Source: JBEATZ01 sp041178545
GTDB lineage: Bacteria; Planctomycetota; UBA1135; UBA2386
Reading direction: 5' to 3'
Assembly: GCA_041178545.1 (NCBI GenBank)
Contig: JBEGVB010000155.1
Span: 1-47,968, forward strand
DNA length: 47,968 nucleotides
Below the pieces are notes generated by a model, which did no database searches, had not been told where the DNA came from, and was given only the letters and a program-made list of their open reading frames with translations. Below are positions 24,311 through 31,475 of the stretch, piece after piece; position 1 is the stretch's first letter; every line of letters starts with the position of its first letter. A program made the translations under genes and the position numbers.

Positions 24311-24826
24311 TCAGGCGCGCTGGATGCGGTAGATGCGCCGCGGGCTGGGGGTGCCGCCCACCAGCACGAGTTCCTCGCGGTCGAGCTGCGCGCCGATGCG
24401 CTCGAGGGCCCGCTGCGAGCGCAGGTTGCCCGGGCTGACGTGGAACCACACGGTCTCTGCCCACTGGAACGAGTGCGCGAGCATGAGCTGCTTGACCTCG
24501 CGGTTGGTGCCTGTGCCCCAGTGGTCGCGGGCGAGGAACGTGTAGCCCATCACCACCGAACGGGTCGCAGGGTCCCAGTCGTACCAGCGCGAGGAGCCGA
24601 CGATGCGGCCCGTTGCCGCCTCGGCGACCACGAGTGCGCCGCGGGAGGCCAGTGCCCCGGCGAAGAAGCGCTCGAACACGGCGCGTTCGTGACGGTTGGT
24701 CTCGGAGTGCTGGGCCCACACCAGCGGGTCCGCTGCCGCGGCATGGAGCGCATCGAGGTCCGATGCGTGCAGGGGACGCAGGTGGACGCGGGTGCCGCGC
24801 AACACGGGCTGCCAGTCGGGTTGCAT
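24311..24826 (-). CDS. GNAT family N-acetyltransferase (RimJ/RimL type)
   Basis: A 171-residue cytosolic enzyme. Visible elements of the fold: VHLRPLHASDLDAL at the N-terminus, VVAEAATGRIVGSSRWYDWD (strands β2-β4), VMGYTFLARDHWGTGTNREV (acetyl-CoA pyrophosphate loop region) and VWFHVSPGNLRSQRALERIG (the C-terminal N-x-R-S motif typical of RimJ/RimL-like proteins). Such proteins acetylate ribosomal-protein N-termini, amino acids or antibiotics; the substrate is unknown. It is followed by the calpain-like gene on the same strand after 64 bases. A TAGTCT hexamer lies seven bases before the ATG and there is no Shine-Dalgarno. Confidence 0.9.
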   Translation of the reverse strand: MQPDWQPVLRGTRVHLRPLHASDLDALHAAAADPLVWAQHSETNRHERAVFERFFAGALASRGALVVAEAATGRIVGSSRWYDWDPATRSVVMGYTFLARDHWGTGTNREVKQLMLAHSFQWAETVWFHVSPGNLRSQRALERIGAQLDREELVLVGGTPSPRRIYRIQRA

Positions 24827-24833
24827 GGTGACG

Positions 24834-24839
24834 AGACTA
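24834..24839 (-). promoter_or_regulatory. Putative -10 element (TAGTCT) of the acetyltransferase gene
   Basis: TAGTCT ends seven bases upstream of the start codon, in the 65-base gap after the metallophosphoesterase fusion gene. It fits the TAGnnT series found in the window. Confidence 0.33.
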
Positions 24840-24891
24840 GCAGCCGGGTGCGCGGGGAGTCGCTCCCACGCTCACCTTCTGCCGGTCCGGC

Positions 24892-27804
24892 TCACCTCGA
24901 CTTGAGCTCGTACTCGTGGGCCACGTCGCGGTTGCGTTCGCGGGACCCGCTGAAGCTCCCCTCGCCCTCGACGACCGAGCGCACCAGTGCGACCCGCACG
25001 GCGTCGGGCGCTACCTGCACGCGCAGGTGGCCGGGGCTGCCGAGGATCGTGCCCGAGGTGTAGCCGTACTCCGCTGCCGAGCGCGTGTTGCCACGCGCGT
25101 TGCCCGGCTGCGGCACGCACTGGTAGACGATGCCGTCGAGCTGGTTCTGCACGTAGAGGTGGTCGTGGCCGTGGAACACCACGTCCACGCCATGCTTCAC
25201 CAGCAACTGGTGCACCGGCACCGGCCAGCCCGGGCGGTTGCGCGCGAAGCCGTCGCTGCCGTCCGCGTTGCGACCGCCCCACTCGAAGTAGGGCGCCGAC
25301 TCCACGCCGCCGCGGCGGGCGTTGCCGCGGCCACCCACGAGGTGGTGGATGAAGACGAACTTCCAGGGCGCCTTGGAGCTGGCAAGCCGCTGGGCCAGCC
25401 AGTCGTACTGCTCGCGGCCCAGGGTCAGGCCCCAGCTCGCGTCCGTGAACTCGTTCTCCGACCCGCCTTGGCCACCGCCGCCACGCCGCCTGCCCTCGGT
25501 GGGCCAGAACGGGTCCAGCATGCAGAAGAGCGCGTCGCCCCACTCGAAGGCGAAGTAGTTGGATCCCTTGCCGTCCCGCCACTCGGTGCGGCCGCTGTAC
25601 ATGGCCGGGGCCCCGGCGCCCGTGAGCGGTCCGGGGAACCAGCGCGTGCGCTGGGCGAACGACCAGCCTGCGATCTCGTCGGCGCCGCGACCGCCGGTGC
25701 CCTCCTCGCCGTCGTGGTTGCCGAGGATCTGGAAGAGCGGGGCCGAGTGGCAGAGCGTGCCGAAGTAGTAGCGCTGCGCGAGGTACTGGGGCAGCGCCTC
25801 GTGGAAGTCGGGGCGCTTGCCGGTCATGAACGTGTCGCCGAGGTCGACGTGGAAGTCGGGCCGGTCGGCAAGCGCATTGGCGAGCGTTCGTTCGTAGACG
25901 GCAGGCGAGACGCCGCTGTCGAGGTGGGAGTCGGCCTGGATGGTGAAGGTGAAGGACGAGCCCGTGTCTCGCCGGGTGTGGAAGGAGCACCAGTCGCCGG
26001 CGGCGAACTCGTTGGCCTTGCTGTCGGTCCCGCGGTGGTGGAGTCGGTAGGACCAAGACGTGTCCGGGCGCAGGCCCGAGAGCTCGACGAGTGCCGGTTC
26101 GCCTCCTGCCAGCCGCACCGTGGGCGTGCGTTGGGCCGTGCCGCCGGTGTCCGCCACGTACTCCACCTGGGCCTCGGCGTCGGTGTGGCTCAGCACGCTC
26201 AGGGTGACCGAGGTTTCCGTCGGGCGCACCAGCACGATGTCGAACGGGCGTGCAGGCACTTCGGTGCGGAACCCGGTCTCGAGTGCCGCATACCCGCGCC
26301 CGCGTGTGCCCTGGCCGGACTGCCGCTGGTTGCCTCCCTGGGTTCCACCCTGATTGCCACCTTGGTTGCCGCCCTGCGTGCGACCGTTGCCCCCCGTGCG
26401 CGGCTGTTCCAGCTCGGTGCGGGTGACCTTGCCGTCGCGGTCGCGGTCCGCGCGGTCGAACATCGACTGTGCCGTGGCCCGCAGTTCGCGCTCGGTGACC
26501 ACGCCGTCACCGTCTGCATCCACCTCGCCCCAGTGCTGGCGCACGAACCCGCCCATGGCCGAGCGTCCGCCGCCGGATGCATCGCGCTCGGTCGCGCTCA
26601 CCTTGCTGTCGCGGTCCTGGTCGTACCCGCCGAGCGTCCTTGCGCACTCGGCATCGAGCTCGGCCTGCGCGATCGCCCCGTCCTTGTCGGTGTCGATCTC
26701 CGCCAGGTGTGCGGCGAGCCATGGCTGTCGTTGGGCCGGGGCGGGTGCCTGTGGCGGGGCCGGCTGCGGGTCCTGCGGTGCCGTCTCGCGGCGCGGCTGC
26801 GTGGTCGGTGCAGGAGGGTCCTGCGGCGGCTCGTAGGGCGGGTCCTCGGTGGCGCGCGGCTCTTCCTCCTCGCCGCTGCGGCGGCCGCGCTGCGGCTGCC
26901 TGCGGTAGGTCTCCTCGCGGCGTTTGCCGTCGGGGGTCGTGAACACGAACTGCGCACTGCCGTCCGCCAGCACCGTGTAGTCGACGAATCCCTTCTTGCC
27001 GTTGAGTTCGTACTCGATCGTGTGCCCGGTGCCGTCCTTGCTGCGCGTGAAGGACGTGATCGTGGCACCGCGCAACGGCGTCGTTGCCTCGCGCACCGGG
27101 TGGGCGTGGGGCTGCGGCTCCACCTGGCCGCCGCGTTCGGTCACGGTCCCGCGGAACCCCGCGTTGAGGTAGGGGTAGGTGCGCGTCGCGTGGTAGTGGT
27201 AGCCGTGCTTCGGGTCGTCGTGGCCGTTGAGCTCGTCGAGCTTGCGCACGGGGGAGCCGTCCGGTTCGTCGTAGCCGTAGATCGGGTACCCGTCGAGCGC
27301 ATAGGCGACGGGTCGGGAGGGATCGCCCTCGTTCAGGAACACCGGGGCAATGTGGTAGTGGTAGTCGTCACCGCGACCGGCATGACCGCCGAAGAGGTCC
27401 AACTCGCCGGCCAGCAGGGTGTCGGTCCGCCCGTCGTTCTTGATCGGGTTGAAGATCGGCACGCCGTTCACGGCGATGGCGATGGCGCCGCGGAAGAACC
27501 CGGTCCGCGCCGACTTGGGTTCGGCGGCCTGCCTCGGGTCGAGCGGCACCTGCCATGCGTTGTCGCCCGTGTACGGCTGGGGCAGCGGCACCTGCTGCTG
27601 CCAGGCGCGGATGCCCGTCATCATCTCGTGGTCGGGCATGCCGTCGGACTCGATGTAGAGCCACTTGGAGTCCCAGCGGAGCTTCACCTTGCTCTGGTAC
27701 CGCTCGAAGGCGCGGGCTGCCCGGGGTGGGTCCTGTTGGGCGGTCAGGAGGGCAGTGGAGGCGACGGCAACCAGCAGGAAGCGTGGGGGAATCGATGTGC
27801 GCAT
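24892..27804 (-). CDS. Secreted YHYH / EF-hand / metallophosphoesterase fusion protein
   Basis: A 970-residue exported protein with signal peptide MRTSIPPRFLLVAVASTALL. Residues 40-215 are a YHYH domain: DDYHYHIAP (YHYH 148-151), GYPIYGYDEPDG at 172 and KHGYHYHATRTYPYLN (202-205). A Pro/Gln-rich linker (300-360) leads to four EF-hand loops starting at residues 371, 395, 429 and 453, for example DADGDGVVTERE. A Gly-Asn-Gln repeat (471-500) follows, then an FN3-like domain (517-611) and a calcineurin-type phosphoesterase (618-900) with IQADSHLD, DLGDTFMTG, ILGNHDGE, FIHHL and FHGHDHLYV as the metal-ligand motifs. The metal site looks complete. The combination suggests a Ca2+-binding extracellular phosphatase or phosphodiesterase; no partner gene is evident. 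Confidence 0.87.
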   Translation of the reverse strand: MRTSIPPRFLLVAVASTALLTAQQDPPRAARAFERYQSKVKLRWDSKWLYIESDGMPDHEMMTGIRAWQQQVPLPQPYTGDNAWQVPLDPRQAAEPKSARTGFFRGAIAIAVNGVPIFNPIKNDGRTDTLLAGELDLFGGHAGRGDDYHYHIAPVFLNEGDPSRPVAYALDGYPIYGYDEPDGSPVRKLDELNGHDDPKHGYHYHATRTYPYLNAGFRGTVTERGGQVEPQPHAHPVREATTPLRGATITSFTRSKDGTGHTIEYELNGKKGFVDYTVLADGSAQFVFTTPDGKRREETYRRQPQRGRRSGEEEEPRATEDPPYEPPQDPPAPTTQPRRETAPQDPQPAPPQAPAPAQRQPWLAAHLAEIDTDKDGAIAQAELDAECARTLGGYDQDRDSKVSATERDASGGGRSAMGGFVRQHWGEVDADGDGVVTERELRATAQSMFDRADRDRDGKVTRTELEQPRTGGNGRTQGGNQGGNQGGTQGGNQRQSGQGTRGRGYAALETGFRTEVPARPFDIVLVRPTETSVTLSVLSHTDAEAQVEYVADTGGTAQRTPTVRLAGGEPALVELSGLRPDTSWSYRLHHRGTDSKANEFAAGDWCSFHTRRDTGSSFTFTIQADSHLDSGVSPAVYERTLANALADRPDFHVDLGDTFMTGKRPDFHEALPQYLAQRYYFGTLCHSAPLFQILGNHDGEEGTGGRGADEIAGWSFAQRTRWFPGPLTGAGAPAMYSGRTEWRDGKGSNYFAFEWGDALFCMLDPFWPTEGRRRGGGGQGGSENEFTDASWGLTLGREQYDWLAQRLASSKAPWKFVFIHHLVGGRGNARRGGVESAPYFEWGGRNADGSDGFARNRPGWPVPVHQLLVKHGVDVVFHGHDHLYVQNQLDGIVYQCVPQPGNARGNTRSAAEYGYTSGTILGSPGHLRVQVAPDAVRVALVRSVVEGEGSFSGSRERNRDVAHEYELKSR
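26326..26391 (-). repeat. In-frame short tandem repeat coding Gly-Gly-Asn/Thr-Gln
   Basis: Five or so imperfect 12-base units encode a GGNQ/GGTQ/RTQ series between the last EF-hand and the FN3-like domain of the fusion protein. It is probably a flexible linker that can change length by slippage. Confidence 0.7.
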
Positions 27805-27893
27805 GGGCAGGTACGGACTCCGAGGTGGCGCCGTAACGGAGACTTGCCTCCAGGATCCACCGGGAGTTCCGGGATGTCGCCGCGCCGGCGGGT

Positions 27894-28265
27894 TCAGCCC
27901 GCTCCCGGGCGGTCGACCACCACCGTGTCGTGCACGAGCACCCGGGCGAACCAGGGGCCGAACCGCTCGCGGAAGCGGTCGTGTACCGGATGTGTCTGCC
28001 AACGGTCCTCGGCTGCGGTGCTGGCGAACAGTGTCGTGACCCAGAGGTCGTAGCTGGAGTCGACCACGTCGCGGGTGCTGCCTCGCGGCGTGCCCGCGAC
28101 CACCAGCACGATGCCGTCGAGGGGTGCGACCTCGTTGCGGTAGAAGTCCAGCATCGCCTGGGCGGTGCCTGCAGGGGCATCCGGTCGCAGCCAGAAGCAC
28201 ACGGCATGGGCCAGCTGGCCGGGGCGGGCCATGCGCGTTTCACCGCGGGGAGTCGGCTCGGTCAT
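27894..28265 (-). CDS. Dabb (stress-responsive A/B barrel) domain protein
   Basis: A 123-residue cytosolic protein. After a short polar N-terminus the pattern QLAHAVCFWLRPDAPAGTAQ, FYRNEVAPLDGIVLVVAGTP, SYDLWVTTLFASTAAEDRWQ and HPVHDRFRERFGPWF follows the Dabb/dimeric α-β barrel fold (first strand H-x-V-x-F-x-L, and the Y-D-x-x-x-x-x-x-F segment). Such small dimeric barrels bind hydrophobic ligands or act in polyketide-like chemistry, but most bacterial ones have no known function. The ATG is preceded by GAGGA eight bases upstream and by a TAGGCT hexamer 24 bases upstream. The gene is divergent from the SDR gene. Confidence 0.83.
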   Translation of the reverse strand: MTEPTPRGETRMARPGQLAHAVCFWLRPDAPAGTAQAMLDFYRNEVAPLDGIVLVVAGTPRGSTRDVVDSSYDLWVTTLFASTAAEDRWQTHPVHDRFRERFGPWFARVLVHDTVVVDRPGAG

Positions 28266-28289
28266 GGGTTCGGTCCTCGGGAGGTGCGC

Positions 28290-28299
28290 AGCCTATCCT
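28290..28299. promoter_or_regulatory. Overlapping divergent -10-like elements (TAGGCT minus, TATCCT plus)
   Basis: In the 102-base gap between the divergent Dabb and SDR genes, the ten bases AGCCTATCCT read TAGGCT on the minus strand (28290-28295) and TATCCT on the plus strand (28294-28299). Both resemble the -10 hexamers used elsewhere in the window. This could be a compact bidirectional promoter; no -35 boxes stand out. Confidence 0.3.
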
Positions 28300-28367
28300 G
28301 CTCGCAGCCACAACCTGTTGCATCTGTGCGCCGTCGTCACGGCGAACTCCGCCCCTCGAGCCCTGCC

Positions 28368-29837
28368 ATGGAACCGAACCGAGAGTCGATGCCGTCCACC
28401 CTCTTCCTCACGGGTGCCACCGGCTACATCGGTGGGCGCCTCGCCCCGAGGCTGCTGGAGCGCGGGTACCGCGTGCGCTGCTTCGCCCGCAGCAAGGACA
28501 AGGTGCTGGCGCGCCCGTGGGCCGCGAACGAGCGGGTGGAGGTGGTGGAAGGTGATGCCAGCGACGAGGCAGCCCTCACGGCAGCCATGCGCGGCTGCAG
28601 TGCCGCGTACTTCCTCATCCACTCGATGGATGCTGCCGGCCACCAGTACCGCGAACGCGACCTGCAGATCGCGACCACGTTCGGCCGCGCTGCGGCTGCG
28701 GCAGGGGTGCAACGCATCCTCTACCTCGGGGGCCTGGGCGAGACCGGTGAGGAGCTCAGCGAGCACCTGCGCTCGCGGCGCGAGGTGGAGACCGCCCTCG
28801 GACGCGGCGGCGTGCCGGTCACGGTGCTGCGCGCCGCGATGATCATCGGTTCGGGCTCTGCCTCCTTCGAGATCCTGCGCTACCTCGTCGAGCGCCTGCC
28901 GGTCATGGTCACGCCGCGCTGGGTCAGCACCGAGTCGCAGCCGATTGCCGTGCGCGACGTGCTGCACTACCTGATTGCCGCGCTGGAGACGCCGGCCACC
29001 ACCGGGCGCGCCATCGACATCGGCGGTCCCGACGTGATGAGCTATGCGCGCATCATGCAGGAGATGGCTGCTGCGCTCGGCCTCCGTCGGCGGCTCGTGC
29101 TGCCGGTGCCGGTGCTCACGCCGCGGCTCAGCTCGCTCTGGATCCACATCGTCACGCCGCTGGGCGCCTCCATCGCACGGCCGCTTGCCGAAGGGCTGCG
29201 CAACCGCGTGGTGTGCCGCGACGACACCGCGCAGCGACTCATGCCGCACAAGTGCCTGACCATCCGTGAGTCGATCGACGCAGCCATCGCGCGCATCGAG
29301 GCGGGCACGGTCGAGACCGCCTGGTCCGACGCAGGCGTGCTCCCCGGCGACCCGTCGTGGGCAGGCGGCACCGAGTTCGTGGACCGCCACGAGGCCGCCA
29401 CGACGGCAGGCGAGGGTGCGGCATGGGCTGCCGTGAAGGCGATCGGTGGCGAGAATGGCTACCACGCAGGCGACTGGCTCTGGCGGTTGCGCGGACTGAT
29501 GGACCGCTTTGTGGGTGGCCCCGGGCTGCGGCGCGGCAGGCGCAGCCCCACGGAACTCCGCCTCGGCGACGCCCTCGACTTCTGGCGCGTCTCGGCCGTC
29601 GAGCCGCCACACAAGCTGGTGCTGACGGCGGAGATGAAGTTGCCGGGTGTGGCCACGCTGACGCTGGAGGTGCTGCCGCGCACCGACGGTGGGAACGGGT
29701 GCACCATCGCGACCACGGCCCGCTTCCGCCCCCGCGGACTCGCAGGCATCGCCTACTGGTACGCAGTGCTGCCACTCCACAGCATCGTGTTCCGCGGCAT
29801 GCTCAAGGGCCTCGTGAGGACCGCGCAGGCACGCTGA
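28368..29837 (+). CDS. NAD(P)-binding SDR protein with C-terminal DUF2867 domain
   Basis: A 489-residue protein. The Rossmann start STLFLTGATGYIGGRLAPRL carries the TGxxGxxG dinucleotide motif; then VEVVEGDASDEAALTAAMRG, AYFLIHSMDAAG, ILYLGGLGETGEELSEHLRS and VTVLRAAMIIGSGSASFEIL follow atypical SDRs that resemble NmrA or YtfG. Residues about 330-489 make up the DUF2867 part: DALDFWRVSAVEPPHKLVLT, MKLPGVATLTLEVLP and AYWYAVLPLHSIVF. SDR-DUF2867 fusions are widespread, probably oxidoreductases, substrate unknown. An ATG seven codons downstream (28389), directly before the Rossmann strand, is an alternative start. The next gene starts 57 bases later on the same strand. Confidence 0.87.
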   Translation: MEPNRESMPSTLFLTGATGYIGGRLAPRLLERGYRVRCFARSKDKVLARPWAANERVEVVEGDASDEAALTAAMRGCSAAYFLIHSMDAAGHQYRERDLQIATTFGRAAAAAGVQRILYLGGLGETGEELSEHLRSRREVETALGRGGVPVTVLRAAMIIGSGSASFEILRYLVERLPVMVTPRWVSTESQPIAVRDVLHYLIAALETPATTGRAIDIGGPDVMSYARIMQEMAAALGLRRRLVLPVPVLTPRLSSLWIHIVTPLGASIARPLAEGLRNRVVCRDDTAQRLMPHKCLTIRESIDAAIARIEAGTVETAWSDAGVLPGDPSWAGGTEFVDRHEAATTAGEGAAWAAVKAIGGENGYHAGDWLWRLRGLMDRFVGGPGLRRGRRSPTELRLGDALDFWRVSAVEPPHKLVLTAEMKLPGVATLTLEVLPRTDGGNGCTIATTARFRPRGLAGIAYWYAVLPLHSIVFRGMLKGLVRTAQAR

Positions 29838-29859
29838 CGGCAAACCGTCGCGGCAACGC

Positions 29860-29888
29860 TTGCCGTCCACGGTGCCGTCGCGCAGTCT
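29860..29888 (+). promoter_or_regulatory. Promoter (TTGCCG-17-CAGTCT) of the Tll0287-like gene
   Basis: TTGCCG (29860-29865) and CAGTCT (29883-29888) are separated by 17 bases, and the ATG follows six bases after the second hexamer. The arrangement repeats that of other genes in the window with a near-start -10, and implies a leaderless message. Confidence 0.42.
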
Positions 29889-29894
29889 GTTGCC

Positions 29895-30440
29895 ATGTCC
29901 CGGTCCTGCATGCGCACGTTCGTCGGTCTCATCCTCGCGTTGACCTCCTGCAGCAGCGACGAAACCACGGCCGAGGGGCAGGTGCGAGAACGGGCCAGCA
30001 TGTTCCAGCGGCGGTTGCAGGCCGAGCTCCAGGGTGCAATGGCGCAGGGCGGGCCGGTTGCCGCCGTGACCGTGTGCAGCGAGCGGGCGCAGGCCATCGC
30101 CACCGAGTGCTCGGGCGAAGGGCTGCGGGTGCGCCGCGTCGGCACCCGGGTCCGAAACCCCGCAAACACGCCAGGCGAGCAGGACCAAGTCGCGCTTGAC
30201 CAACTGGCGCAGCAACCCGACTGCGACCTCCTCTCGCTGCCCGCCGGGGAGGACGGCGTTGCCCGCCACTACCTGCCCTTGCGCGTCCAGCCGTTGTGCC
30301 TCGTGTGCCACGGCGACGCGGCAGCAATGCCACAGGCGCTGCGCGACGTGCTGCAGCAGCGGTACCCGCAGGATGCAGCCACCGGCTACGTGGCCGGTGA
30401 CCTGCGCGGGGCGGTCGTGGTCGAGTCCTCGGCGCGCTGA
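29895..30440 (+). CDS. Tll0287-like (DUF3365) c-type heme lipoprotein
   Basis: A 181-residue lipoprotein: the signal peptide ends in LALTSC (Cys19). An amphipathic helix (VRERASMFQRRLQAELQGAM) leads into the domain with AAVTVCSERAQAIATECS, RVRRVGTRVRNPANTPGEQD (the conserved R-x-R-N-P block of the Tll0287/DUF3365 family) and a single c-heme attachment site LCLVCHGD (Cys135, Cys138, His139), followed by GYVAGDLRGAVVV. Tll0287-like proteins are periplasmic mono-heme sensor or redox proteins. No methionine or histidine axial ligand can be fixed by eye. Only two bases separate it from the oxygenase gene, so the two are probably co-transcribed. The partner of its heme is not evident. Confidence 0.87.
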   Translation: MSRSCMRTFVGLILALTSCSSDETTAEGQVRERASMFQRRLQAELQGAMAQGGPVAAVTVCSERAQAIATECSGEGLRVRRVGTRVRNPANTPGEQDQVALDQLAQQPDCDLLSLPAGEDGVARHYLPLRVQPLCLVCHGDAAAMPQALRDVLQQRYPQDAATGYVAGDLRGAVVVESSAR

Positions 30441-30442
30441 GC

Positions 30443-31429
30443 ATGGACGTTCCCGTCGTCGACATTGGACCGCTCCTGCAGGCAGGCAGTCCTGCGGGCC
30501 GGAACGAGGCTGCAAGGCAGTTCCACGCGGCGTGCACGGCCACGGGCTTGTGCCAGCTCACCGGGCACGGGATCGACACCCGCCGCGTGGTGCAGCGCAT
30601 GGCGGAGTTCTTCGCGCTGCCGCAGGCCGTGAAGGATGCACTCTCGACTGGCAAGGGCGCCCTCACGCGCGGCTACATCGGCATGGGTGAGGAGAGCGGT
30701 TCCGCGGCACTCGAGGTGAAGGAGGCGTTCTCCTGCGGCTGGCCGTGGCCTGAAGGCCTGCCTCCGCACAACGCAATGCAGGGCCCCAACCGCTGGCCCG
30801 ATGCCGCGCTGCTGCCCCCCGGTTGGCAGTGCGACCTGGAAGCCGCCTTCGCGCGTCTCTGCGATGTGTCGAACGGCCTTGCACGCGCAATCGCCCTCGC
30901 GCACGGCCAGCCCGAGGACGCGCTGCTCGCACACTGCCGCGGCGGCGAGACCATCTCCATGTTGCGGTTGTTCCACTACCTGCCTTACTCGGCAGCGGAC
31001 GGGCGCCACCCGCACCGCACGGACCGTATCGGCTCCAGTCCCCACACCGACTGGGGCCTCCTCACGCTCATCGTGCAACAGGAGGGGGTCACCGGTCTGC
31101 AGTTCAGCCACGAGGGTTCATGGCACGACGTGCCGGCCGTTCCCGGCGCGCTGGTGGTGAACTGCGGCGACTACGGCTCGCTCTGCACTGGCGGTCGCTA
31201 CGTCTCGCCGTTGCATCGTGTGGTGTCCGACGGCCGCGAGCGCCTCAGCGCAGTGTTCTTCTCCTACCCGGCCCACGAGGCGCGGATCCCGGTCCTCGGC
31301 GACAGGGACTACAGCCTCTTCCACGACCAGAAGGGCCATGGAGGCAAGGTCGACCGCGAGTCCGTCGCCGGACAGCCCTTCGGCGCATACCTGGCCGCCA
31401 AGTGGCAACAGGTGCAACGCGAGGCATGA
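30443..31429 (+). CDS. 2-oxoglutarate/Fe(II)-dependent oxygenase, isopenicillin N synthase-like
   Basis: A 328-residue cytosolic enzyme of the IPNS/DIOX_N family. The N-terminal block VPVVDIGPLLQAG and CQLTGHGID is typical of the DIOX_N region. The 2OG-FeII core has the iron ligands His201 and Asp203 in GSSPHTDWGLLTLIVQ, His258 in YVSPLHRVVS, and the cosubstrate motif RLSAVFF (Arg267, Ser269). LRLFHYLPY carries the usual substrate-loop tyrosine. Such enzymes hydroxylate or desaturate small molecules, and a substrate cannot be assigned. There is a gap of 46 bases to the ABC transporter gene; it follows the heme lipoprotein gene with a two-base gap, an unusual neighbour pair. Confidence 0.9.
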   Translation: MDVPVVDIGPLLQAGSPAGRNEAARQFHAACTATGLCQLTGHGIDTRRVVQRMAEFFALPQAVKDALSTGKGALTRGYIGMGEESGSAALEVKEAFSCGWPWPEGLPPHNAMQGPNRWPDAALLPPGWQCDLEAAFARLCDVSNGLARAIALAHGQPEDALLAHCRGGETISMLRLFHYLPYSAADGRHPHRTDRIGSSPHTDWGLLTLIVQQEGVTGLQFSHEGSWHDVPAVPGALVVNCGDYGSLCTGGRYVSPLHRVVSDGRERLSAVFFSYPAHEARIPVLGDRDYSLFHDQKGHGGKVDRESVAGQPFGAYLAAKWQQVQREA

Positions 31430-31475
31430 CCCGTCAGGTACCCACGGTGGTCCAACGGCTGCTTGACCTTGCACC

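Noticed and set aside
26326..26391. Short repeats that could suggest a CRISPR or minisatellite
   Set aside because: The units are 12-base codon repeats within a gene, with no spacers.
24916..28053. A 1045-codon plus-strand open frame
   Set aside because: Antisense to the YHYH-phosphoesterase fusion; the product is repetitive and family-free.
28293..30515. A 740-codon minus-strand open frame
   Set aside because: Antisense to the SDR and heme lipoprotein genes, both with clear motifs.
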